Shown here: positions 39,172 to 46,970 of the stretch, one piece after another
Numbering within the stretch: the first letter of the stretch is position 1
Layout: every line of letters starts with the position of its first letter
Assembly (NCBI GenBank): GCA_036378155.1
Contig: DASUXA010000057.1
Span: 90,975-154,974, forward strand
DNA length: 64,000 nucleotides
From: DASUXA01 sp036378155
GTDB taxonomy: Bacteria > Actinomycetota > Actinomycetes > Mycobacteriales > Micromonosporaceae
Direction: 5' to 3'
Translations under genes and position numbers: made by a program
Notes under the pieces: generated by a model
Databases searched by the model: none
The model's input: the letters and a program-made list of their open reading frames with translations, nothing else
Told to the model about the DNA's origin: nothing

Positions 39172-39669
39172 TCAGCCGGTCGCGGAACCGCTGCGCATTT
39201 CGCTGGCGAGTTCCTGCTCGTCCTCGGCGGACAGCGAGGTCTTCAGCAGCGTCCCCCCGTACGGTCCCATCGCCGCCGCGAACCGGTCCTCGGTCATCTT
39301 CGACGCCATCATCACCACGCCTGACGTACCGGGTCGCAGCAGGTCGCGGACCTGGGAGCGGAACGTTTCGTCGATGCCGGACTTGCCGAGCTTGCCGAAC
39401 AGCGCCCCCATCGCCCCGCCGATCGCGGCACCCAGGAACGGTACGAAGAACAGCAGGCCGATCAGCGTCCCCCAGAGCGCGCCTCCGGCGGCGGAGCCGC
39501 CGACAATCTTGCCGGGCGTCTCGACGTGGGTCTTGCCTTCGGCGTCGACGTCGACCAGGGCGAGCCCTTCGAGCGAGACGACGTAGTCCTTCTCCAGTCG
39601 CAGGATCTGGTTGTATGCCGCCTCGGCCTGCTGGTGGCTCTCGTAGCCGAGGACGATCAAGTCTGACAT
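39172..39669 (-). CDS. DUF1269 membrane protein
   Basis: A 165-residue protein matching DUF1269: MSDLIVLGYES..AEAAYNQILRLEKDYVVSLEGLALV, then a Gly/Ala-rich double membrane segment (GGALWGTLIGLLFFVPFLGAAIGGAMGALFGKLG) and a C-terminal cytosolic part (VRDLLRPGTSGVVMMASKM). Start ATG at 39669, with AAGGGGCGG upstream. Family members are small stress-linked membrane proteins of unknown function. Confidence 0.85.
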   Translation of the reverse strand: MSDLIVLGYESHQQAEAAYNQILRLEKDYVVSLEGLALVDVDAEGKTHVETPGKIVGGSAAGGALWGTLIGLLFFVPFLGAAIGGAMGALFGKLGKSGIDETFRSQVRDLLRPGTSGVVMMASKMTEDRFAAAMGPYGGTLLKTSLSAEDEQELASEMRSGSATG

Positions 39670-40000
39670 GTCCGGTCCGCCCCTTCGCGTCGCTGTCCCG
39701 GTGGTCACGCCGCGGTTCAGACGTCGCGGCGCGGCGCCTCTGCCCAGCATCGGCGAGCGTCGGCGGCGCTGTGGGCGGAACGCTCGCCGCTCACCCGCGA
39801 CGGGTGAGCGCTGCCGGCGGTCCCGTCGGCACATCCCCGTATCGTGGCAGCGGCCCAGCCGTACGCACGGCGACACGTACCGTGGTTTCAGAAGTTCACG
39901 GGTTTCAGAAGTTCACGGGTTTCAGGAGTTCACGCGGGGCGCTCGCCTCGGGCGAGGGACTGCCGGGACGCGCGTGGCGCAGACGGCAAGGGCGGGGGCT
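39670..40000 (+). other. intergenic region with three 17-bp direct repeats
   Basis: 331 bases without a supported gene, between DUF1269 (minus) and the LpxA-like gene (plus). It contains TTTCAGAAGTTCACGGG at 39886-39902 and 39903-39919 and a third, slightly diverged copy at 39920-39934. This iteron-like array stands 67 bases before the first gene of the lux-like operon and is a candidate regulator-binding array. Confidence 0.6.
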
Positions 40001-40705
40001 GTGGCGAACAGAATCCACTCCACCGCGATCATCGGTGTGGGCGTCGAGCTGGGCGACGACAACGTCGTCGGCCCGTACACCGTGATCGTCGGTCCGACCC
40101 GGATCGGCAGCGGCAACTGGATCGCGCCGCACGTGTCGATCGGTACCCCCGGCGAATACCGGGGCGGCGCCCATCCCGTGGGGTGGGACGGCGAGCTCGA
40201 CGGTACCGGCGTGCTGATCGGCGACCGGTCGGTCATCCGGGAGTTCGTGACGATCAACCAGGGCACGAAGGAGACGACCGTCGTCGGGGACGACTGTTAC
40301 CTGCTCGCCCGCAGTCACGTCGGGCACGACTGCGTACTCGACCGCGCGGTGACGCTGGCGGACACGGTGCAGCTGGGCGGACACACCCAGGTCGGCGCCT
40401 GGGCGAACATCGGCATGTCGACGGTGGTACACCAGCGGGGTCGGATCGGTCCGGGCGCGATGATCGGGATGGGTTCCGCGGTGCGCAGACCCGTCGCCCC
40501 GTTCACCATCGCGGTAGGGAACCCGGCTCGGGTGACCGGCGTCAACCGGGTCGGACTGTCACGGCTGGGCTGCCCGGACGTGGTGGTGGACGCGTTCGAG
40601 GAGTACCTGAAGGGCAAGGCGGACCTGCCTGCCGACCTGCCGGCGCAGCTCGTGGACGAGCTGACCGCATGGGCGAAAGCCGCCGCCGAGGAAGTTCACG
40701 AATAG
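40001..40705 (+). CDS. LpxA-like left-handed beta-helix acyltransferase
   Basis: A 234-residue trimeric hexapeptide-repeat protein similar to UDP-GlcNAc O-acyltransferase LpxA: NRIHSTAIIGVGVELGDDNVVGPYTVI, TVINQGT-like REFVTINQGTKETT, ARSHVGHDC with the catalytic-type His, and a helical C terminus (AFEEYLKGKADLP). Gram-positive bacteria do not make lipid A, so it probably acylates another nucleotide sugar or carrier, taking its acyl group from the ACP encoded next. GTG at 40001 with GGCGGGGGC upstream gives the family start; upstream in-frame starts are less likely. Confidence 0.75.
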   Translation: MANRIHSTAIIGVGVELGDDNVVGPYTVIVGPTRIGSGNWIAPHVSIGTPGEYRGGAHPVGWDGELDGTGVLIGDRSVIREFVTINQGTKETTVVGDDCYLLARSHVGHDCVLDRAVTLADTVQLGGHTQVGAWANIGMSTVVHQRGRIGPGAMIGMGSAVRRPVAPFTIAVGNPARVTGVNRVGLSRLGCPDVVVDAFEEYLKGKADLPADLPAQLVDELTAWAKAAAEEVHE

Positions 40706-40784
40706 CCACCGTCCCGGCGCATAACGGCATAACGTCGCGGAACAGTACGACCAGCTCCCGGAACACGAACAGAAAGCGATCGCC

Positions 40785-41024
40785 ATGGCACTCACCGAGC
40801 GGCTCCGGAACGTGTTCGTCGAGACGCTGGAGCTCGGCGACGATGTCGACGTCGAGAACCTCAAGTACCGCGACATCGAGCAGTGGGATTCGCTCGGGCA
40901 CATGACGCTGGTCGCCGCGATCGAGGACGAGTTCGACGTCCAACTCGACACCGAGCAGGTCATCGACATGAGCAGCTTCAAGGTCGCCGTGGACATGCTG
41001 CGCGGGATGGGTGTCGATGACTGA
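40785..41024 (+). CDS. acyl carrier protein
   Basis: A 79-residue acidic helical ACP with the phosphopantetheine attachment Ser36 in EQWDSLGHM. It carries acyl or amino-acyl thioesters for the enzymes encoded around it. Not the housekeeping fatty-acid ACP, which normally has DSL in a DADSLD-type context and lies with fabD/fabF. The stop lies inside the start of the next gene, so expression is coupled. Confidence 0.85.
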   Translation: MALTERLRNVFVETLELGDDVDVENLKYRDIEQWDSLGHMTLVAAIEDEFDVQLDTEQVIDMSSFKVAVDMLRGMGVDD

Positions 41025-41778
41025 ACCGGCAACCGGTGGGCTCGCCGGTCGTCTCGCCGTGGTCACCGGCGCCACCCGAGGCATCGGTCTGGCGACGGCG
41101 CACGCGCTCGCCGAGGCGGGTGCCGAGGTTGTCGTGACCAGCCGCGACGAGACGCGGGCGAGCCAGGCGGCGAAGGAGGTCGCCGCGGCGCACGGTACGC
41201 CGAGCCACGCGATCGCCTTCGACGTGGCGGATTTCGACGCGGTCGGGGCGGCGTTCCGGAGCATCGCCCGTGAGCACGGTCGCATCGACATCCTGGTGGC
41301 GAACGCGGGCGTGCTCGAGGACGCCCTGGTCGGGATGATCCCGAAGGACCTGGTCGACCGGATGCTGTCGGTCAACGTGGGCGGCACGGTCGCCGCGGTA
41401 CAGGCGGCGGCACGCGTCATGATGCGCCGGAAGTCCGGCGCGATCGTGGTGCTCGCGTCGATCGTCGGCGAGCACGGCAGCGCCGGGCAGACGGCGTACG
41501 CGGCGTCGAAGGCAGCCGTGGCGGCGATCGCCCGGTCCACCGCGAAGGAACTCGGTCCGCGCGGCATCCGGGTCAACGCGGTCGCCCCCGGCTTGATCGA
41601 TACGGACATGATCGCGCACCTGCCCGAGGACCTGGTGTCACGTCGGGTCGCCGACACGTCGCTGGGTCGGCTGGGTCAGCCGGAGGACGTCGCCCGCGCG
41701 ATCCGGTTCCTGGTCAGCGACGACGCCGCGTTCATCACCGGTCAGGTACTCGGTGTGGACGGAGGACTCGTGTTGTGA
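41017..41778 (+). CDS. SDR oxidoreductase, FabG-like 3-oxoacyl-ACP reductase
   Basis: A 253-residue short-chain dehydrogenase. Cofactor motif TGATRGIG near residue 19, NAG at ANAGVLED, catalytic Ser in VLASIVGEHGS and YAASK. The C-terminal VDGGLVL is typical of FabG. It probably reduces a beta-keto group on the ACP-bound chain, forming a 3-hydroxyacyl group. Start at ATG 41017 (an in-frame GTG at 41011 is close by), overlapping the acp stop. Confidence 0.82.
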   Translation: MTEPATGGLAGRLAVVTGATRGIGLATAHALAEAGAEVVVTSRDETRASQAAKEVAAAHGTPSHAIAFDVADFDAVGAAFRSIAREHGRIDILVANAGVLEDALVGMIPKDLVDRMLSVNVGGTVAAVQAAARVMMRRKSGAIVVLASIVGEHGSAGQTAYAASKAAVAAIARSTAKELGPRGIRVNAVAPGLIDTDMIAHLPEDLVSRRVADTSLGRLGQPEDVARAIRFLVSDDAAFITGQVLGVDGGLVL

Positions 41779-43217
41779 ACCTGGTGAACCGGGGGGCTCG
41801 GCTGGTCGACGGTACCAGCGGGGACGTCGTCGCCGGCGCGCACCTGGAATCCACGGTCGCGGCGGGCGCCACCGAGTACCATGGGCTGCCCGACGGCGTG
41901 GTGTTCGCCCGCACCGGGTTGACCGTCGCGGCTGTCCTGCGGTACCTCGGCGCGTGGTCGGCGGGACGACCGGTCGCGCTGCTCGACCCGGCGCTCGACC
42001 CGGCGACGCTCGCCGAACTGGTACGCCGGTACCGCCCCGCCGCCGTGGTCGGGCTCGGCGAGGGAGGTGCCGGCGCCAGCCCCGGCGACGTGCCGCACGG
42101 GTACACCGAGCGACGGCTGGACGTGCTCGGACCGGCGTGGGTCCGCAGCACCCCGGACCGCGTCCCGGCGGTCCACCCGGACCTCGGGGTACTGCTCGCC
42201 ACGTCCGGCTCGACGGGCAGCCCGAAGCTGGTGCGACTGTCCCGGCGCGCGGTACACGCCAACGCGACCGCCATCGCCGAGGCGCTCGTCATCGACTCCG
42301 ACGAGATCGCGCCGACCAGCTTGCCGCTGTTCTACAGCTACGGGCTGTCGGTACTGAACAGCCACCTGGTCGCCGGCGCGACCGTGCTGGTCGCGGACGG
42401 CGGCGTGCTGTCCCGCGAGTTCTGGACCGCGTTCGACGCGCACGGCGCGACGTCGCTGGCTGGCGTGCCGTACCACTACGAGATGCTCGCCCGGATCCGG
42501 TGGAGCCCCGTGAAGCACCCCAGCCTGCGGATGCTCACCCAGGCGGGCGGTCGGCTGCGACCGGAGTTGATCGCCGAGTTCCACGAGAAGATCAGCTCGG
42601 CGGGCGGGCGGATGGTGCCGATGTACGGGCAGACCGAGGCGACCGCCCGGATCACCGTGCTGCCGCCGGGTCGGCTCCCCGGTAAGCTCGGCTCGCCCGG
42701 CATCGCGCTGCCCGGCGGCAGACTCTCGGTGGTCACCGACGACGGTACGGAGACCGTGGTGCCCGGCGTGACCGGCGAGATCGTGTACCGCGGTCCGAAC
42801 GTGATGATGGGGTACGCCGAGGACGCGACCGACCTGGCGCGCGGCGACGACCTGGGCGGCGTGCTGCGCACCGGCGACCTGGGGTACCTGGACGACGAAG
42901 GGTTCCTTTTCCTCACCGGTCGACTCAAGCGCATCGGCAAGGTGTTCGGGGTCCGGGTCAATCTCGACGACATCGAGAAACTCCTCCGTGACAGCGACCT
43001 CGACCTGCCCGGTCCGGTCGCGGCGGTACCGGCGGGGGAGAAGGTCGCGGTGTGGTGCGAGGGCGACTACGACGACGCCGCCCGCGCCGAACTGGGCAAG
43101 GTGCTCTCCGAGCGGCTGAAGATGCACCGGTCCGGGTTCGAGGTCCGCGCTGTGGAGCGGCTGCCGCTGCTGTCCAGCGGCAAGATCGACTATCGGGCTC
43201 TGGAGGCACGCGCGTGA
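41775..43217 (+). CDS. AMP-forming acyl/amino-acyl ligase
   Basis: A 480-residue ANL-superfamily adenylating enzyme. P-loop TSGSTGSPK (about residue 143), PLFYSYGLSVL, MYGQTEA (about 280), the hinge TGDLGYLDDEGFLFLTGR, and the C-terminal SSGKIDYR lysine are all present. It likely activates a carboxylic acid and loads it onto the linked ACP. The GTG start overlaps the reductase stop by four bases. Confidence 0.85.
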   Translation: MNLVNRGARLVDGTSGDVVAGAHLESTVAAGATEYHGLPDGVVFARTGLTVAAVLRYLGAWSAGRPVALLDPALDPATLAELVRRYRPAAVVGLGEGGAGASPGDVPHGYTERRLDVLGPAWVRSTPDRVPAVHPDLGVLLATSGSTGSPKLVRLSRRAVHANATAIAEALVIDSDEIAPTSLPLFYSYGLSVLNSHLVAGATVLVADGGVLSREFWTAFDAHGATSLAGVPYHYEMLARIRWSPVKHPSLRMLTQAGGRLRPELIAEFHEKISSAGGRMVPMYGQTEATARITVLPPGRLPGKLGSPGIALPGGRLSVVTDDGTETVVPGVTGEIVYRGPNVMMGYAEDATDLARGDDLGGVLRTGDLGYLDDEGFLFLTGRLKRIGKVFGVRVNLDDIEKLLRDSDLDLPGPVAAVPAGEKVAVWCEGDYDDAARAELGKVLSERLKMHRSGFEVRAVERLPLLSSGKIDYRALEARA

Positions 43218-44278
43218 CCGCGACCGCCACCGCCGGCGTTTTCACCCTGACCCAGCCGCAGCGGGAAGCGGTACTGCTCGCGCAGCTCACCGAGCTGACC
43301 GAGCACCATCGCGCGGCGTGCGGCGAGTACGCGCGCATCCTCGACGCGCTCGACCACGGTGCCGGACGCCGGTACCAACGGGTGAGCGACCTGCCCTGGC
43401 TGCCGGTGCGCCTGTTCAAGCGGTACGCCCTGAAGAGCATCCCCGACGACGAGGTGTTCAAGGTGCTCACCTCGTCCGGCACGACGGGTGAGGCGAGCCG
43501 GATCTACCTCGACCGGGACGCCGCCGCGACCCAGCAGCGGATGTTGGGCGCGACGCTGCGCACGGTACTGGGCGACAAGCGGCTGCCGATGCTGCTCGTC
43601 GACACGAAGGCGCTGTTCCGGGACCGTCGGTCGTTCTCGGCGCGGGGCGCCGGCGTGCTGGGTCTGATGAACTTCGGTCGCGATCACACCTTCGTCCTCG
43701 ACGAGCACGACCGTCCGGACGTCGACGCGGTCAAACGGTTCCTCGCCGGACACGGCGACCAACCGTTCCTGATCTTCGGCTTCACCTACATGGTGTGGGC
43801 GTACCTGTACGAGTTGGCGCGCGACGAGAGCCTCGACCTGTCCAACGGCGTGCTCGTCCACTCCGGTGGCTGGAAGAAGTTGGTCGACCGGGCGGTGGAC
43901 AACGGCGAGTTCCGCCGTCGCTTCGCGCGGGACACCGGGTTGACCAGGATCCACAACTTCTACGGGATGGTGGAGCAGATCGGCACGATCTACCTGGAAG
44001 GACCGGACGGCACCGGACTGTACTGTCCGGACTTCGCCGACGTCATCGTCCGTGATCCGCAGACCTGGGACGAGGTACCGGTCGGCACCCCCGGCGTGGT
44101 CGAGGTGGTCAGCGTGCTGCCCCGGTCGTACCCGGGTCACGTGCTGCTCACCGAGGACCTGGGCGTCGTGCATGGCATCGACGACGGCGCATGGCCGGGG
44201 AAGCGGTTCTCGATCCTCGGCAGGCTGCCTCGCGCGGAGGCGCGCGGCTGCAGCGACACCTTCCAGGGGGCAGCGTGA
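43214..44278 (+). CDS. LuxE-like acyl-protein synthetase
   Basis: A 354-residue protein of the LuxE family, which in luminous bacteria activates a fatty acid with ATP and hands it to LuxC. Landmarks: the P-loop-like TSSGTTGEAS near residue 90, LMNFGRDHTF, GFTYMVWAYL, HSGGWKKL and YGMVEQIGTIY. GTG start overlaps the ligase stop (GTGA). Its own stop TGA is the first base triplet of a 59-bp repeat array leading into luxC. No luciferase genes are present, so the role is in another aldehyde or acyl-transfer pathway. Confidence 0.85.
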   Translation: MTATATAGVFTLTQPQREAVLLAQLTELTEHHRAACGEYARILDALDHGAGRRYQRVSDLPWLPVRLFKRYALKSIPDDEVFKVLTSSGTTGEASRIYLDRDAAATQQRMLGATLRTVLGDKRLPMLLVDTKALFRDRRSFSARGAGVLGLMNFGRDHTFVLDEHDRPDVDAVKRFLAGHGDQPFLIFGFTYMVWAYLYELARDESLDLSNGVLVHSGGWKKLVDRAVDNGEFRRRFARDTGLTRIHNFYGMVEQIGTIYLEGPDGTGLYCPDFADVIVRDPQTWDEVPVGTPGVVEVVSVLPRSYPGHVLLTEDLGVVHGIDDGAWPGKRFSILGRLPRAEARGCSDTFQGAA

Positions 44279-44452
44279 GCGCGAGGAGCGTAGCGGAGCG
44301 GAGCCCCGCAGTCGCGAACGAAGGTGGATGGCTTTGAGCGCGAGGAGCGTAGCGGAGCGGAGCCCCGCAGTCGCGAACGAAGGTGGATGGCTTTGAGCGC
44401 GAGGAGCGTAGCGGAGCGGAGCCCCGCAGTCGCGAGCAGTGAGACAACATGA
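44275..44452 (+). repeat. 59-bp tandem repeat forming a stop/start relay between luxE and luxC homologues
   Basis: Two full and one partial copy of a 59-bp unit begin at 44276, 44335 and 44394. Each full unit ends in GAAGGTGGATGG, a ribosome-binding site plus ATG. Three overlapping mini-ORFs result: GTG 44275-44337, ATG 44328-44396 and ATG 44387-44452. The first GTG overlaps the luxE stop (GTGA) and the last TGA overlaps the luxC ATG (ATGA). Peptides are near-identical (core SARSVAERSPAVANEGG). They may exist only to pass ribosomes along. Confidence 0.85.
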
Positions 44453-45678
44453 CCGTCGAGCAGCGGTTCCCGGCGGGCGCGCCGATCGCGGTCGAGAGCC
44501 TTCTCGACGAGGTGACGGCGGAGCCGGTCGGCGGTCGGCTCGGCGTCGGCGACCCTCGGATACGCGACTTCCTCGTCGCCTTCGCCCGCAGGCTGCTCGC
44601 ACCGACCGTCGCGCGGCGTTTCCCGGAACTGGCGTCGTTGGGGTTCTTCCTGCGCCGCGGCGAGATCGACCGCATCCTCGAATCGGCGGGCACGCCGCAG
44701 GGACAGTTGCGCTTCCCGCGCGGACTGGTGTTCCACGTGCCACCGGCCAACGTCGACACGATCTTCGTGTACTCGTGGGCGCTGTCGGCGCTCGCCGGCA
44801 ACCCCAACGTGGTCCGGATCTCGTCGCGTTCGGCGGGCGCCGCCGACGCGATCCTCGACGCGTTGAACGACACCCTCGCGTCGGCGCACCCGGCGATCGC
44901 CGGCACCCAACGGATGATCACGTACGGTCATGACGACGCCGTGACCGCTGTCCTCTCGGCGCACTGCGACCTGCGGGTCATCTGGGGCGGCGACGAGTCG
45001 GTCACCCGGATCCGCCGCCACCCGTTGCCGCCGTCGGCACGGGACCTGACGTTTCCGGACCGGTCGTCGTTCACGGTGGTCTCGGCGAGCGGATGGCTCG
45101 CCGCCGACGACGCGGCGAGGCGCGACGTGGTGGTCGGGTTCTACAACGACGCGTACTGGTTCGACCAGGCGGCGTGTGCCTCGCCGCGCGCCGTGTACTG
45201 GGTCGGCGACCCGGCCGGCGTGGACGAGGCTCGCGTCGACTTCGTCGAGCGGCTGTCCGCCGAGGTGACGCGTCGGGTGCCGCGGGTGGACGCCGCGATG
45301 GCGGTGGAGCAGCGCGTGTCGACGTACGGGCTGGCTGCCGAGGGCGTGGCGACCGCCGTACGGTTCGCCGGTCACGCGCTCGCCACCGTCGATCTCGCCG
45401 AGCCCGGTCAGATTCCGCGGCGCTGGCTGGGCGCCGGTACGTTTCCGCAGGCCCGCGTCGACACGCTGACCGACCTGGTCGACGTGGTGCGGCGGCGCGA
45501 CCAGACGGTGACCCACTTCGGGTTCACCGAGGCGGAACTCGTCGCGTTCGCGCGGGCGCTCGCCGGGCGGGGCGTGGACCGGCTGGTACCGATCGGCGAG
45601 GCGCTCACCTTCTCGTCCGTGTGGGACGGCTACGACCTGCTGCGCGAGTTCACCCGACTGGTGACGGTACGGTCCTGA
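44449..45678 (+). CDS. LuxC-like acyl-CoA/acyl-protein reductase
   Basis: A 409-residue protein of the LuxC family of NADPH-dependent acyl reductases, making fatty aldehydes. The hallmark FYNDAYWFDQAACASPR contains the acyl-accepting cysteine at residue 243; VPPANVDTIFVYSWALSALAGN lies in the cofactor domain. The protein is shorter than LuxC of luminous Vibrio. It pairs with the LuxE-like synthetase and ACP upstream. The ATG overlaps the last mini-ORF of the repeat; no convincing ribosome-binding site of its own is visible. Confidence 0.87.
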   Translation: MTVEQRFPAGAPIAVESLLDEVTAEPVGGRLGVGDPRIRDFLVAFARRLLAPTVARRFPELASLGFFLRRGEIDRILESAGTPQGQLRFPRGLVFHVPPANVDTIFVYSWALSALAGNPNVVRISSRSAGAADAILDALNDTLASAHPAIAGTQRMITYGHDDAVTAVLSAHCDLRVIWGGDESVTRIRRHPLPPSARDLTFPDRSSFTVVSASGWLAADDAARRDVVVGFYNDAYWFDQAACASPRAVYWVGDPAGVDEARVDFVERLSAEVTRRVPRVDAAMAVEQRVSTYGLAAEGVATAVRFAGHALATVDLAEPGQIPRRWLGAGTFPQARVDTLTDLVDVVRRRDQTVTHFGFTEAELVAFARALAGRGVDRLVPIGEALTFSSVWDGYDLLREFTRLVTVRS

Positions 45679-45689
45679 CGCCTGGCGTC

Positions 45690-45703
45690 GCGACCCGGGT
45701 CGC
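45690..45703. terminator. palindrome after the lux-like operon
   Basis: Perfect 14-bp palindrome GCGACCCGGGTCGC between the luxC-like stop and the convergent flippase-like gene. It is followed by two copies of GCCGAGCGGGACGC (45702-45715, 45720-45733). Weak terminator candidate because there is no loop. Confidence 0.4.
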
Positions 45704-45738
45704 CGAGCGGGACGCGCGCGCCGAGCGGGACGCCCTCG

Positions 45739-46794
45739 TCACTCCTCGGTGGTCGGCTGCACGTGGGCCGGCTGCGTGTGTTTGAGGTACCGCACCCCGG
45801 ACAGCGCGGCGCCACCGGCGGCGATGACGTCGGCGACGGTGAAGATCAGACGGGAGACCAGTGCCACGCTGAACGCGAGACCGGGTGAGCCCAGGTACGG
45901 GGTCAGCGCGGCGGTCAGGATGCCTTCCCGCACGCCCAGTCCGGACGGCGCGACGACGGCGAACACGCTGACCGTCATGGCGAGCGCCATGGCTCCGACG
46001 CTGCGGACGATACCGCCGACCCCGGGGGCGGCCTGGGCGTTGGCGAGCAGCCACAGGTGCAGACCGAAGCAGGCGTATGCGACCGCCGCCCAGCCGATCG
46101 TGCGCAGCACGCCGCGCCAGCTCAGGTCGTGCCCGAGCGGCTGGCGACGCAGTACCCGCAGAAAAAGGTTGACCAGCCGGGTCAGCACCCTGGGGTGGGC
46201 GCACACCAGCGCCACCGGTACCAGCCCGACCAGCACGTACAGCGCGAAGCGTCCGGTCGACGCGTCCGGTCCACGGGCGGCGTCGAACAGCGCCGGCAGT
46301 CCGAGAATGCCGACCACGAGACCCGCGGTCACGCCGAGACCGACCGAGACGACGGAGGCGAGGAACGCGCGGGCACGCGGCAGCCCGGCGCGCCGCCCCA
46401 ACTCCATCTGCAGCACGTACGCCCACACCGAGCCGGGCACGTACTTGCCTAGCTGCCCTACGAGGTTGATCCGTCCGGCGGTCAGTACCGGCACTTCGTG
46501 GCCCAGGTCGTGCAGCGCGGAACGCCACGACATCATGCCGGCGCCGATCCCGGCGACCGCCGCCAGCAGCGCCAGCACCACGGACTCCCACGCCAGGGTG
46601 CTGAACGTGTGACGTACCTGGCTCCACTCGTTGACCGTGGTCCACGCCACCGCGGCGACGATCGCGGCGGCGACGAGCAGCCGCACAGCCGGGAACAGGA
46701 CCCGCTTCACCCGGTTGAGCGACCCGCCGCGGCCCTGCTCGACCGTGGTCTGGTCGGGCGCGGACGCGTCGGACGGCGCCACGAGTTCTGGCAT
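45739..46794 (-). CDS. UPF0104/flippase-like integral membrane protein
   Basis: A 351-residue protein with about eight transmembrane segments after a 50-residue cytosolic tail. GKYVPGSVWAYVLQMELGRRAGLPR and VAPSGLGVREGIL are the family motifs of lysylphosphatidylglycerol synthase-like transmembrane (UPF0104) proteins, several of which act in polyisoprenyl-glycan clusters. The ATG at 46794 has GAGGA eight bases upstream, preferred over the ATG at 46830. In this island it could move a lipid-linked glycan across the membrane; inference. Confidence 0.7.
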   Translation of the reverse strand: MPELVAPSDASAPDQTTVEQGRGGSLNRVKRVLFPAVRLLVAAAIVAAVAWTTVNEWSQVRHTFSTLAWESVVLALLAAVAGIGAGMMSWRSALHDLGHEVPVLTAGRINLVGQLGKYVPGSVWAYVLQMELGRRAGLPRARAFLASVVSVGLGVTAGLVVGILGLPALFDAARGPDASTGRFALYVLVGLVPVALVCAHPRVLTRLVNLFLRVLRRQPLGHDLSWRGVLRTIGWAAVAYACFGLHLWLLANAQAAPGVGGIVRSVGAMALAMTVSVFAVVAPSGLGVREGILTAALTPYLGSPGLAFSVALVSRLIFTVADVIAAGGAALSGVRYLKHTQPAHVQPTTEE

Positions 46795-46970
46795 GCGTCG
46801 GTCCTCGTTCTCGGGCAGGGGTTCAGCCATGATGTCCCGGCGGCGGAAGCGGACCCACGCTAGCACGATCGCACACCAGCGCTGCTCGCGCTGGGTAACC
46901 TGATCGGTGCCGGGCACATTAATTGCCTGGTAGAGCGCGGTCCCGTGCGGCGCACATGAGGGAGCAGCCA

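Noticed and set aside
44275..44452. Possible CRISPR array or phage att site
   Set aside because: Head-to-tail 59-bp units with no spacers; start/stop overlaps explain the layout better.
40001..45678. Bioluminescence operon
   Set aside because: No luciferase (luxA/luxB) or thioesterase (luxD) genes are present; only the acyl-activating and reducing parts are.
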